The notes under the pieces were generated by a model that saw only the letters and a list, made by a program, of their open reading frames with translations, ran no database searches and was not told the origin of the DNA. Of a stretch of DNA of 56,431 nucleotides, positions 1 to 8,125 are shown piece after piece. This DNA is from Dehalococcoidia bacterium (GTDB taxonomy: Bacteria; Chloroflexota; Dehalococcoidia; Bin125). Numbering within the stretch: position 1 is the stretch's first letter; every line of letters starts with the position of its first letter. The DNA is taken from NCBI GenBank assembly GCA_022822375.1, contig JAJEBU010000092.1:1-56431 (forward strand), in the 5' to 3' direction. The position numbers were made by a program, and so were the translations under genes.

Positions 1-267
1 GACCTGCCGGGCTGCGTGACCGTCGGCGACACGCTGGAAGAGACGAAGGAGCTGATCCGCGAGGCGATTGAGTTCCACATCGAGGCATATGTCGAGGACG
101 ATGAAGAGATTCCGCACCACTCGTGCATTGACGCGGCGGTCGTGGACGTGAAGATCCCTGAGGGTGCGCGGTTCGCCGAAGCCGAGTATCCGTTGTGGAA
201 TCCTGAGGACGACGACGAAGAGTACGAGAGTCCGGCGTTGAACGAGGCGGCGGAGGTCGCTGACTGA
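1..267 (+). CDS. HicB-family antitoxin, C-terminal part
   Basis: The reading frame is open from base 1, so the true start lies left of the window; the GTG at 16 is internal. The visible 88 residues begin DLPGCVTVGDTLEE and continue with a helix rich in Glu and Ala. This is the signature of the HicB partial RNase-H fold (dLPGC.T.GdT.eEA...EAI..h). HicB proteins neutralise HicA mRNA interferases and usually repress their own operon. The tail after about residue 65 is very acidic (DDDEEY) and shows no clear DNA-binding domain. HicA normally lies next to HicB; nothing like it follows here, so it would have to be to the left. The gene converges with the ABC permease, 4 bp between stops. Confidence 0.75.
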   Translation, partial: DLPGCVTVGDTLEETKELIREAIEFHIEAYVEDDEEIPHHSCIDAAVVDVKIPEGARFAEAEYPLWNPEDDDEEYESPALNEAAEVAD

Positions 268-271
268 GGGA

Positions 272-1546
272 TCAGCGCTCGCCGATGCCCTGTGCCCGCT
301 CGACCCGCTGCGATATCCGCGACATCATGAACGCCACGATCCAGAAGATGACGGAGACGAACACGTAGGCCTCGATGCGGTCGGGCGTGAACTCGAACTG
401 CGAGATCGCGGAGTCGGCGTTGCCCTTCAGCTCGCGCAGCGGCAGGATGACTGAGACGAGCGTGGTGTCTTTCCAGATCGAGATGGCCTGACCGACCATG
501 GGCGGGATCGAGATTCGCAACGCCTGAGGCATGACGATCAGGCGGGTCCGCTGCGTTTGAGTCAGGCCGACGGCTTGCGCGGCTTCATATTGTCCGCGCG
601 GCAGCGCCTGCAGGGCGCCGCGGATGTACTCGGCCATGTAGGCCCCGGTGAAGACGGCCATGACGACCATCGCGCGAACGATCAAATCGCCGCCGATGAT
701 GTCGTCGAGGATGAACAGGGCCACGAAGAGCCAGCCGAGCAGCGGCGCGCCGCGCACGATCTCGATGTAGGCGGTGCAGGTCCAGGAGATCGACTTCATC
801 GACGATGCGCGGCCCAAGGCGAGCGGGATGCCGAGCACGATGCCGCCAACGATGCCGACTGGCGCGAGGATCAGATTGAGCACGAATCCATCGAGGTTGC
901 GCGGGCCGACTTCGCCGCCGACGAGCAAGATCAGGAGGACGACCGGCAGCGACAGCGCCATCAGACCGCCTACGATCCGCTGCTGCCAGGTGCGCCGCGT
1001 CGACGTCTCGCGCGGCAAGCGGACGGTGAAGAGGTAGCCGCCATAGAGGCAGGCCACGGCAATCAGGAAGTAGATGCTGGACCAGGCCGCGGCGCCGCCG
1101 TGCGCCATCAGGAAGATCACGAACGCGCCGACCAGTGCGACGAACAAATGGTCGCGGCGCCCCATGGAGGACCAGGTGCCGTAGGCCAACCCGATCAGGG
1201 TGAAGACGATGGCGATGCTGACCCATAGCCGCCATGCCTCGCCTTGCGGGAAGCCGCCGGCGAACAGCAGCCAACGATTATGGGTAATGACCTCCCAGTT
1301 GGCGCTGACAAAGACGAAGTAGACGGCACCGGTCAGGATTCCGGCGAGGATGGTGCCGGCCACGAGCGTCAACAGCGTCCCGCTGCGCGACGGGAACAGA
1401 TTCTTGCGCACCCATTCGCGGATTCGGACGGATCTCGGTCGTCTCGACCGTTGCCGATGAGGCGGCAGCACGATCCGCCGCTGGCCGGGCGCAGGAGGCA
1501 ACGGGCGCTGCTCGGGTCGCGGGATTGGCGGTAGGTCAGACATCAC
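272..1546 (-). CDS. Polar amino-acid ABC transporter permease (AapM/HisM type)
   Basis: Inner-membrane permease of a polar amino-acid uptake system. Visible features are a proline/arginine-rich cytoplasmic N-terminus (about 50 residues), then several hydrophobic segments, then a classical binding-protein-dependent permease domain in the second half. The EAA loop that contacts the ATPase starts near residue 321 (EAAQAVGLTQTQ) and ends MPQALRISIPP. At 424 residues it matches AapM-type permeases, which carry extra N-terminal membrane segments. Start: GTG at 1546 followed directly by ATG at 1543; either is possible. It follows the partner permease by 9 bp, so the two are surely cotranscribed. No ATPase gene follows. 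Confidence 0.9.
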   Translation of the reverse strand: MMSDLPPIPRPEQRPLPPAPGQRRIVLPPHRQRSRRPRSVRIREWVRKNLFPSRSGTLLTLVAGTILAGILTGAVYFVFVSANWEVITHNRWLLFAGGFPQGEAWRLWVSIAIVFTLIGLAYGTWSSMGRRDHLFVALVGAFVIFLMAHGGAAAWSSIYFLIAVACLYGGYLFTVRLPRETSTRRTWQQRIVGGLMALSLPVVLLILLVGGEVGPRNLDGFVLNLILAPVGIVGGIVLGIPLALGRASSMKSISWTCTAYIEIVRGAPLLGWLFVALFILDDIIGGDLIVRAMVVMAVFTGAYMAEYIRGALQALPRGQYEAAQAVGLTQTQRTRLIVMPQALRISIPPMVGQAISIWKDTTLVSVILPLRELKGNADSAISQFEFTPDRIEAYVFVSVIFWIVAFMMSRISQRVERAQGIGER

Positions 1547-1555
1547 ATGCCCCGC

Positions 1556-2758
1556 TCAGACGCCGACCCGCGTGACGCGGGCGTTGATGAAGTTCATGAC
1601 GACGGAAATCAGGAATGAGATCAGCATGTAGGTGACGATGATCACGAAGAACATCTCGAGCGCATGGCCCGCTTTGTTCTGGATGATGCCGGCGACGCGG
1701 AACAGATCGTCGTAGAGCACGGCGTAGGCCAGCGAGGAGTTCTTGTTGACGTTCAGATACTGGTTGGTGATCGAGGGAAGCATCTGGCGCAGCGCCTGCG
1801 GCAGGATGATCAGCGTCATCCGCTGGTATGCCGACAGTCCGACCGCGTTGGCTGCTTCGGTCTGGCCGCGCGGCAGGGCCTGGATGCTGCCGCGCACGAT
1901 CTCGGCGTTGAACGCACCGGTGTAGAGCGTCAGGCCGATCGTGAGCGCGGCAAACTCGGGACGAATCACGATCCCTTCGAGATAGCGCGTGCCCTCCACA
2001 ATCGGGCGATCGATGGAGACGGGCAGGCCGAGCGCGATGAATGAGATCAGCGCACCGACCGCGAAGATGCCGAACGCCCAGCGGTTGGCGAAGTGCGGCT
2101 GGCCGGTGTCGCGTTCGAGCTGTTGACGCTGCCGCCGGACGGTCATCGCGATGATGCCCACGGCGATCAGCAGCGCAACCCAGACGCCGACGAACCAGTC
2201 AGGCACGCCCCACCAGCCGGCGTCGGGCACCGGCCAGGGAATCGCCAGACCTCGGTTTGAGATGAAGGCGAAGTCGCCAATGACCAGGACTTCCTGGATG
2301 ATCGGCGCGCCGACGAGGAAGATCGCGTAGACCAGCACGACCTGCATGAGCAGCGGCGTGTTGCGGAACACCTCGACGTAGAGCATCGCCAGGCGGGCAA
2401 CCAGCCAGTTGGACGACAGTCTGGCCACACCGACGACGACACCGACCAGGGTCGAGAGCAGGATGGCGACAAAGATGACGCGGACGGACGACCAGACGCC
2501 GACGAGGTACATCGTGATCCGGTTGTTGGTCACGCCGTCGATGTCGGTGATCCACTGATTGGCGACCTTGAACGCGGCCGGGTCGTCGAGGAATCCGAAT
2601 CCGAATTCGCGCAGGTTGAGCGCGTCGTAGACGTACCAGGCGAGCAACGCGGTGACGCCGATGTAGGCGCCCTGCTGCACCAGGCGTCGGAATCCGCGCT
2701 GAAAAATGAGCGGAACGGGGTCAGGAGGCGGCAGAGGCGTGGACGGTTGCTGGGACAT
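1556..2758 (-). CDS. Polar amino-acid ABC transporter permease (AapQ type)
   Basis: The 400-residue partner permease of the same importer. It shows the long periplasmic/outer segment between the first two membrane helices (about residues 50-90) typical of AapQ, and an EAA loop starting near residue 301 (EAANAVGLSAYQR) followed by LPQALRQMLPS. The motif TLYTGAFNAEIVRGSIQALP just before it is the conserved polar amino-acid permease signature. AapQ and AapM would form the heterodimeric membrane channel. It lies 209 bp downstream of the binding-protein gene, separated by a strong hairpin and a patch of 12-bp degenerate repeats. Confidence 0.92.
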   Translation of the reverse strand: MSQQPSTPLPPPDPVPLIFQRGFRRLVQQGAYIGVTALLAWYVYDALNLREFGFGFLDDPAAFKVANQWITDIDGVTNNRITMYLVGVWSSVRVIFVAILLSTLVGVVVGVARLSSNWLVARLAMLYVEVFRNTPLLMQVVLVYAIFLVGAPIIQEVLVIGDFAFISNRGLAIPWPVPDAGWWGVPDWFVGVWVALLIAVGIIAMTVRRQRQQLERDTGQPHFANRWAFGIFAVGALISFIALGLPVSIDRPIVEGTRYLEGIVIRPEFAALTIGLTLYTGAFNAEIVRGSIQALPRGQTEAANAVGLSAYQRMTLIILPQALRQMLPSITNQYLNVNKNSSLAYAVLYDDLFRVAGIIQNKAGHALEMFFVIIVTYMLISFLISVVMNFINARVTRVGV

Positions 2759-2788
2759 CGTCTGTGCTTGCCTTCAGATCGCTTACCA

Positions 2789-2836
2789 GGTGGTCTGCCG
2801 GGTCGTCTGTCAGGTCATCTGTCAGGCCGACTGCGC
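2789..2836. repeat. Four degenerate 12-bp tandem repeats
   Basis: Four head-to-tail 12-bp units lie 30-78 bp upstream of the AapQ start. The two central units (2801-2812 and 2813-2824) differ at one base; the outer two are more diverged. On the minus strand the unit reads TGACAGAYGACC. They lie between the hairpin and the permease start, so they would be in the mRNA leader if transcription reads through. No role is known. Confidence 0.6.
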
Positions 2837-2912
2837 GGCTGGTGCGTATGTTAGCCGAGCATGGCAACCGGCCGGCGGCGCGCGGTCGGCCTGCCCGATG
2901 TCGGACAACGCA

Positions 2913-2942
2913 AACGGGCCGCCCCCAAGGGGGCGGCCCGTT
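2913..2942 (-). terminator. GC-rich hairpin after the binding-protein gene
   Basis: A perfect 14-bp inverted repeat (arms 2913-2926 and 2929-2942, two-base loop) starts 25 bp after the stop of the substrate-binding gene. On the minus strand it is followed by TTTG rather than a long T run. Such hairpins between binding-protein and permease genes commonly cause partial termination or protect the upstream mRNA 3' end, giving excess binding protein. That role is inferred from position. Confidence 0.75.
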
Positions 2943-2967
2943 GTTCTCGGCTCGGTAACGAGTCGAT

Positions 2968-4164
2968 TTAGCGGTACGGCAGGGCGTACAGGATGCCGCC
3001 TTCGCCGGGGCCGCAGTCCACCGCCTCGGAGGGCAGTGGTCGGGCGAGGGCATTCAGCGTGCAGTCACGTTCGATCGCGTCGCCGATCTCGCGGTCGTAG
3101 ATTTCGCCGTAGTTGCCGACGGCGGCAATCGCGCGCTGGATGAACTGCGCGTCGACGGCATCGAAGCCGAGCGTCGAGACGGAGCCGCCCTCGAAGGGAA
3201 CGCCCAGCAGGCGTGCGACTTCGGTGTTGGGCGGGTTGGCAGCCATGGCAGCCACGTTGGCCTGCGTCAAGCCGATCTCCTCAGCGCGGATCAGGCCGTG
3301 CACGACCCAGTTGACGACGTCTTTCCAGTCGCTGTCGTAGTCACGCACGCCGGGAGCCAGCGGCTCCTTGGAGATGATCTGCGGCAGGATCTTGTAGTCG
3401 TCGGCGTCATCGCGGACCACGATGCGCGAGGCGAGGTCAGAAGCGTCGGCAGTCAGCACGTCACAGCGGCCCTCGAAGAAGGCGGCGGCCACGTCCTGGC
3501 TCAGACCACCGGTCGGCTCGTAGTTGAGTCCGATGTCGGTGAAGTGGTCGGCCACGTTCTGCTCGGTGGTCGTACCAGTCTGGACACAGATGGCTGCATT
3601 GGCCATGTCGCTGGTCGAGTTGATGCCGGAGTCCTTGCGGACGGCGAAGCCCTGACCGGTGTAGAACGTGGTCTGAGCGAAGTCGACGTCGAGTTCCATG
3701 TCGCGCGAGCTGGTGATCGTCGTGGTCCGGATCAAGATGTCGATCTGACCATCGGCCAGCAACTCGAAGCGGGTGGAGGCGTCGGAGGCGTCGACGTACT
3801 CGACGGCGTCATGGTCCTTGAGCACCGCAGCGGCGATCGCCTTGCAGAACTCGATGTCGAAGCCGGTCACGTTGCCGTCGGCGTCGCGGTTACCGAACAG
3901 CGGCTGGGTCTGCTTGACGCCACACTTGAGGGTGCCGCGGTCCTGAACCAACTGGATCGTGTTGCCACGCGGCTCACCGGAGACCTGCGCTTGCGGCTGG
4001 TCCTGCTGTTGTTGCATGACCTGCTGCTGTTGTTCCACTGCTTGGGCCTGCTGATCGTCGTCGTCCGACGTACAGGCTCCAATCAGGGCACCGGCAAGCA
4101 GTGCCGCACCCGCAAACATCAAGGCGCTGACAAACCGCCTGCTCTTCAAACTCGGCAATCGCAT
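2968..4164 (-). CDS. Amino-acid ABC transporter substrate-binding lipoprotein (AapJ type)
   Basis: Extracytoplasmic solute-binding protein, family 3. The N-terminus has a basic n-region, a hydrophobic stretch and the lipobox LIGAC at about residues 27-31, so it should be lipid-anchored. A linker of DDDD and runs of Gln (residues ~33-60) tethers it. The mature domain carries RGTLKCGVKQTQPLFG and the family 3 core FDIEFCKAIAAAVLKD, with TTTITSSRD, as in general L-amino-acid binding proteins. It is the first gene of the import operon. AAAGGA lies 11 bases before the ATG, so translation may be modest. The nearby downstream hairpin suggests its transcript is the most abundant of the operon. Confidence 0.93.
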   Translation of the reverse strand: MRLPSLKSRRFVSALMFAGAALLAGALIGACTSDDDDQQAQAVEQQQQVMQQQQDQPQAQVSGEPRGNTIQLVQDRGTLKCGVKQTQPLFGNRDADGNVTGFDIEFCKAIAAAVLKDHDAVEYVDASDASTRFELLADGQIDILIRTTTITSSRDMELDVDFAQTTFYTGQGFAVRKDSGINSTSDMANAAICVQTGTTTEQNVADHFTDIGLNYEPTGGLSQDVAAAFFEGRCDVLTADASDLASRIVVRDDADDYKILPQIISKEPLAPGVRDYDSDWKDVVNWVVHGLIRAEEIGLTQANVAAMAANPPNTEVARLLGVPFEGGSVSTLGFDAVDAQFIQRAIAAVGNYGEIYDREIGDAIERDCTLNALARPLPSEAVDCGPGEGGILYALPYR

Positions 4165-4297
4165 TGCTCGCCCGTCCTTTCATGAACTGCATCTCTGCAG
4201 ACCGTCTCGCTAGTTGGTCAGTGTACACAGATTGTTAGAGGCTGATGACCTCAGTTGAGGGCTGATCCCAACGCTGGCTCGACTCGTTATGTAGTGG

Positions 4298-5533
4298 CTA
4301 GCGCTGGGACTCGGGCACCTCGAAGCCAAACAGGCGGGCGGCGTTGAGGCCGAGAATCTTCGCGCGTTCCTCGTCCGTCAGGTCGCCCATGGTGCGCTCG
4401 ATGGCGGCGGCCGAATGCGGCCACGATCCCTCGTGGTGCGGGTAGTCGTTCGCCCACAGCAGGTTGTCGACGAGGTCATACTTGCGCGCCAGGTCAACGC
4501 CGGGGCCGTCGTCCTGGAACGACCCGAAGCAATGCGCGCGGTAGTAGTCCGAGGGCAGACCCTCGAGCTTGGGGAACGCCCACATGTGGTGCTTGTGGTA
4601 GGCCTCGTCCATCGCGGTCAGCGCCCAGGGGATCCAGCCGATCCCGGCCTCGATCGTGCCTGCGCGCAGATCGGGGAAGCGCTGGAAGACGCCGGATGCG
4701 CACATGTTGATGATCGGCTCCATCGTCATCGCCAGCGAATGGAAGACGTAGTTGGTCACTGCGCCGCCGTTGCCACGCGCACCGCGCGGGTCGCGACCGG
4801 TCGAGACGTGGAAGGTGATCGGCAGGCCGGTCTCTTCAACAGCCGCCCAGAGCGGATCAAACTCGGGCAGGTTGTAGTTGCGGGAATCCTCGCCCGTCGG
4901 TCCCCAGACCGGTTTGGCCGGGAAGGAGAATCCGCGGAAGCCGCGCTCGGCCGAGCGCTGTACCTCGGCGATGGCGCCGGGGATGTCGCCGCTGGCCACG
5001 CAGGCCAACGGCGAGGAGCGGTCGTAGGTGTCGGCGAAGGTCTCCCAGGCCCAGTCGTTCCAGGCCGAGCACATCGCGTTGGCGAACACGGGGTCGGACG
5101 TGGCCCACATCGAGAGGCCCTTGTTGGGGAAGATGATCTCCGCGTCGACGCCGTCGAGGTCCATGTCGCGCACGCGCTCTTCGGGGAACGCATTGCCGTG
5201 CTTGTCGCGCACGAGGTCTTCGCCGGCCAGCTTGAGGTCGCGGATCTTGGTCGGGCGGTGACCCTCGGTCACCTGCCAGCGCACACCGTCCTCATCGACC
5301 TCGATGCGCGGCAGTCGGTGGCGGTACCGTTCGTCGACGCGGCGCTCCAGGAAGTCGACGGGCTCGTGGACGTGGCAGTCGGCGGAGACCATGAAGTACT
5401 TGTTGGGGTCAGACGGCTGGGCGGTGCGGGCCCAACCGCTGTTGCCAGGCGTGCGCCAGCGATGCTCGGGGATCTCATAGCGAAATCCATCAATCGCTGC
5501 AGTCGCCTGGGGCGGGCGTGAGCTGGTCACCAT
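4298..5533 (-). CDS. Amidohydrolase-family metal-dependent hydrolase (COG2159 type)
   Basis: TIM-barrel amidohydrolase_2 protein of 411 residues. Metal and active-site signatures visible are SADCHVHEP near the N-terminus, a central FHVSTGRD histidine, and the C-terminal LLWANDYPHHEGSWPHS with its Asp. Relatives include o-pyrocatechuate/ACMSD-like decarboxylases and hydrolases; the substrate cannot be read from sequence. I chose the ATG at 5533 because AAAGGA lies 8 bases upstream; an upstream in-frame TTG at 5554 has no such support. A second, diverged member of the family is at 52447. It stands alone on the minus strand. Confidence 0.85.
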   Translation of the reverse strand: MVTSSRPPQATAAIDGFRYEIPEHRWRTPGNSGWARTAQPSDPNKYFMVSADCHVHEPVDFLERRVDERYRHRLPRIEVDEDGVRWQVTEGHRPTKIRDLKLAGEDLVRDKHGNAFPEERVRDMDLDGVDAEIIFPNKGLSMWATSDPVFANAMCSAWNDWAWETFADTYDRSSPLACVASGDIPGAIAEVQRSAERGFRGFSFPAKPVWGPTGEDSRNYNLPEFDPLWAAVEETGLPITFHVSTGRDPRGARGNGGAVTNYVFHSLAMTMEPIINMCASGVFQRFPDLRAGTIEAGIGWIPWALTAMDEAYHKHHMWAFPKLEGLPSDYYRAHCFGSFQDDGPGVDLARKYDLVDNLLWANDYPHHEGSWPHSAAAIERTMGDLTDEERAKILGLNAARLFGFEVPESQR

Positions 5534-5629
5534 GAACGTGGTCCTTTCGGTCAACGGGCAGACAGAATCGGAACCAGTCTAGCGGCCGCCTGCATCGATG
5601 GCTCTCCCGCTGGACTGCCCCCGTTTCGA

Positions 5630-5947
5630 TCACTGGGATAGGTCGAGTCGAGAGAAGGGGCCTGGATGGTCGTAGTCCAGCTGCGCGGTGTCGATTCGGC
5701 CGCTGTCGGGGATGGGCAGGTCGACGTACTCAGGGTCGAGCCCTTCCGACGGCCAGAAGCGGAGGCGGACGCCGACCGCATTCGGCGGAGGCTGATGCGA
5801 GGTTTCGGCGGCGCCGCGGGCCGAGTGAAACCAGTCTCCCTCGGTTTTGCCGTCGCCGACGAGCCAGGAGCCGAACCACGGCATTGGCTCGCCGAAGTCG
5901 GAGGTCTGCTCGTGCCAGGTGATGGTCAGTGTCGTCACTGTGGTCAT
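5630..5947 (-). CDS. Small protein of unknown function downstream of a crotonase
   Basis: A 105-residue protein that I do not recognise. It is rich in Trp, Pro and Asp, with no signal peptide or membrane segment. Its ATG is 4 bp after the stop of the enoyl-CoA hydratase gene, which argues for translational coupling and a real gene. No separate ribosome-binding site is visible. The N-terminal TTVTTLTITWHEQ could be a beta strand, suggesting a small beta-rich domain. Function is unknown; context points to the same acyl-CoA pathway as the crotonase. Confidence 0.55.
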   Translation of the reverse strand: MTTVTTLTITWHEQTSDFGEPMPWFGSWLVGDGKTEGDWFHSARGAAETSHQPPPNAVGVRLRFWPSEGLDPEYVDLPIPDSGRIDTAQLDYDHPGPFSRLDLSQ

Positions 5948-5951
5948 GGGC

Positions 5952-6824
5952 TTAGGTGTCCGTGAAGTTGGGGCGGCGCTTCTCGCTGAAGGCTGATGGA
6001 CCTTCGACTGAGTCGTTCATGCCCTGCAGGTTCTGCTCGATGGCGCTGCCGAACTGGGAGGCCATCAATGGCTCCATATAGTAGCCGCGATAGAGCGCCT
6101 GCTTCATGTTGCGCACGGCTCTCGGTGCGAGGAAGAGCATGCGGCGGGCGTACCCGAGGGCGGTTTCCAACAACAGCTCTCGGGGGACGACGCGCTGCAC
6201 CCAACCGAGTTCGTAGCAGCGCTGCGCGTCGTACTGGGTGTCACCCCAGAGTGTCAGCTCGAGCGCCGAGCCGAGCCCGATCTGGCGGGTCAGCGGAGTC
6301 ATCCAACCGGCGCCGCCCATGTTCCAGCGGGCCTCGGCGATGCCGACCCTCGCTTCTTCGGACATGATCCGGATGTCGCACTGCATCGCGTACATGAAGC
6401 CGCCGGCAACCGCCCACCCATTGATCGCGGCGATGGTTGGCTTCCACAGTTCCAGCTTCTCGGAGAGCGGGACCGGATTCTTGCGGCGCGAGATGATCGG
6501 CGCGGGACCCTCGCGGCCGGCTTGCTCGGCCTGGCGGGTCTCAGCGGTGTTGATGAGGTCAGCGCCAGCGCAGAAGGCACGGCCCGCGCCGGTGAGCACA
6601 GCGCAGCGCGCATTGGGATCATCGCGATACTCGACGAAGGCGTCGTAGAGCGCGTCCGAGAGGCCGTCGCCGATTGAGTTCAAGCGATGCGGGCGGTTCA
6701 GCGTGATCAGGTAGATGCCGCCGTCCTCCAGCTTGTCAACCTTGACGACGGGCCCAAAGGTCTCCTGCGGCGTTGCGCGGTTATGCACGGCGGGGTCGTA
6801 GGTCTCATACTGCTGATCGACCAT
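5952..6824 (-). CDS. Enoyl-CoA hydratase/isomerase (crotonase family)
   Basis: Crotonase-fold protein of 290 residues acting on acyl-CoA thioesters in the cytoplasm. The oxyanion-hole segments are GRAFCAGADL (about 81-90) and AAINGWAVAGGF (about 132-143). Both acidic positions of true hydratases appear kept: Glu164 in GIAEARWNMGG and Glu189 in SALELTLWGD, so hydration of an enoyl-CoA is plausible. The ATG at 6824 was chosen because AGAGGAG lies 6 bases upstream; the longer upstream frame is not family-like. It is divergent from the carbonic anhydrase gene and followed at 4 bp by a small unknown gene. Confidence 0.9.
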   Translation of the reverse strand: MVDQQYETYDPAVHNRATPQETFGPVVKVDKLEDGGIYLITLNRPHRLNSIGDGLSDALYDAFVEYRDDPNARCAVLTGAGRAFCAGADLINTAETRQAEQAGREGPAPIISRRKNPVPLSEKLELWKPTIAAINGWAVAGGFMYAMQCDIRIMSEEARVGIAEARWNMGGAGWMTPLTRQIGLGSALELTLWGDTQYDAQRCYELGWVQRVVPRELLLETALGYARRMLFLAPRAVRNMKQALYRGYYMEPLMASQFGSAIEQNLQGMNDSVEGPSAFSEKRRPNFTDT

Positions 6825-6940
6825 GGCTGGCTCCTCTGCGTGTGGTCGTGTGGTGTTGCGGGCTGAGCGGTCAGCCGCTTCGTTGGCCGATAATCTAGCG
6901 CCCAGACCGGGCCTCCGCAGGAGGCGAGCGAACTCGGACG

Positions 6941-7549
6941 GTGAACGTGACGGACTTGGGCAACGGACAATCACCGATAGACATCTCGAACTGCGAGAGG
7001 TCCGACGGACCCGCGCCGACGTCGGACTATCGGGGCGCAGCGGCCGCCGTCGAGCGCCGCCCGCTGCCGCTGATCACGTTCGAGCGGGGCAGCGAAGTGC
7101 GCGTCGGAGGCGATGCGTATCGACTCCTCCAGGTGCATTGGCACACGCCCGCCGAGCACACGCTGGAGGGCGCTGAGTTTGCGGCCGAGGTGCACCTCGT
7201 CCACATCGGCGCCGACGACCAGCTGCTCGTCGTGGGCACGATCTACGAGCTGGGCGAGGCGGACCCGGCGGTCCAACGGCTGATCGACGAAACGCGGCGC
7301 GCGGAGGCAGAGGGCGATGCGCCACAACTCGACGCCACCGAGGTCGCGCCGTCGCCAGGTGGTTACTACCATTATGTCGGATCGCTCACGGCGCCGCCTT
7401 TCAGCGAGCCGGTGCAGTGGTGGCTGCGACAGACTATCGGCACAGTGTCGCCGCGCCAGGTCGAGCAGCTGCAAATGCTGACCAACGGCCCGAACGCGCG
7501 TCCGTTGCAGGATCGCAACGGACGCACGATCCTCTGCTGCGGCGGCTGA
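6941..7549 (+). CDS. Alpha-class carbonic anhydrase, short N-terminus
   Basis: Interconverts CO2 and bicarbonate. The 202-residue protein shows the alpha-CA signatures NGQSPIDI (8-15), the zinc ligands His66 and His68 in LLQVHWHTPAEH, the third ligand His85 in AAEVHLVH, the gatekeeper Glu in AEH and the Thr loop SLTAPPFSEPVQWW. All catalytic residues therefore look intact. Two things are odd. Bacterial alpha-CAs are normally exported, but this one has no signal peptide. It also begins right at the QSPI motif, lacking the usual 20-30 residue start of the domain (W.Y....GP..W). The start is GTG at 6941; no in-frame start exists just upstream. Confidence 0.9.
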   Translation: MNVTDLGNGQSPIDISNCERSDGPAPTSDYRGAAAAVERRPLPLITFERGSEVRVGGDAYRLLQVHWHTPAEHTLEGAEFAAEVHLVHIGADDQLLVVGTIYELGEADPAVQRLIDETRRAEAEGDAPQLDATEVAPSPGGYYHYVGSLTAPPFSEPVQWWLRQTIGTVSPRQVEQLQMLTNGPNARPLQDRNGRTILCCGG

Positions 7550-7567
7550 GATCGAGAGGACATCGCG

Positions 7568-8083
7568 ATGCCAAACGGTGGATCGGACTGCTGCGGCACC
7601 TGCTGGTTCAATCGCGCCAACGGAGGTCAGGCCGGTTCGTCGAATCACAATCACGAGATTCCGAGTTACTGCGAGATCCGTCAGCTGGAGATCGAGAATC
7701 CCTTCTACACCTATTGCGCGAACCATCCGTACAACCGGTCGGAACGCGACCCCGTCCCCATCGGTCCGGTCTACGTCGGGGTGTTTGACCCCGATGCGCT
7801 GAATCAGCATCGTCGCGAGATCTGGAAGCCAGCACCGGATGAATCAGAGATCCGCGAGCACTTGCTGCGCATCGTGGCTGACCCGTCGCAGCACGAGCGA
7901 GGCTACTTGCTCTCCAGTCCTTCCTACGTCCGCGCCATTGAGGAGCTGTTGCGCCTTCAAGAGACGAGACTGATTGGGGCGCTCGAGCAGCTGGCAGATG
8001 ACCCTCGAGTCGCTGATGCGCGGGACGACATTCTGGAGATGGCGGCCGCCGTTCAGGAACGCTTCGCAGGCGATGCCGGCTAG
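7568..8083 (+). CDS. Unknown protein with N-terminal cysteine cluster
   Basis: A 171-residue cytoplasmic protein of unknown function. The N-terminus holds Cys8, Cys9 and Cys12 (CCGTCWFN), then His27/His29, Cys35 (YCEIR) and Cys50 with His53 (YCANHPYN). This spacing suits a zinc or iron-sulfur site. The C-terminal two thirds are predicted helical and acidic, including ERGYLLSSPSYVRAIEELLRLQETR, reminiscent of short HEAT-like helices. GAGAGGA lies 7 bases before the ATG. It follows the carbonic anhydrase by 18 bp, so the two are probably cotranscribed. No function should be assumed. Confidence 0.75.
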   Translation: MPNGGSDCCGTCWFNRANGGQAGSSNHNHEIPSYCEIRQLEIENPFYTYCANHPYNRSERDPVPIGPVYVGVFDPDALNQHRREIWKPAPDESEIREHLLRIVADPSQHERGYLLSSPSYVRAIEELLRLQETRLIGALEQLADDPRVADARDDILEMAAAVQERFAGDAG

Positions 8084-8125
8084 CATCGTTCACATCACCC
8101 AGCAATAGCTGAACAGGGCGACGCC

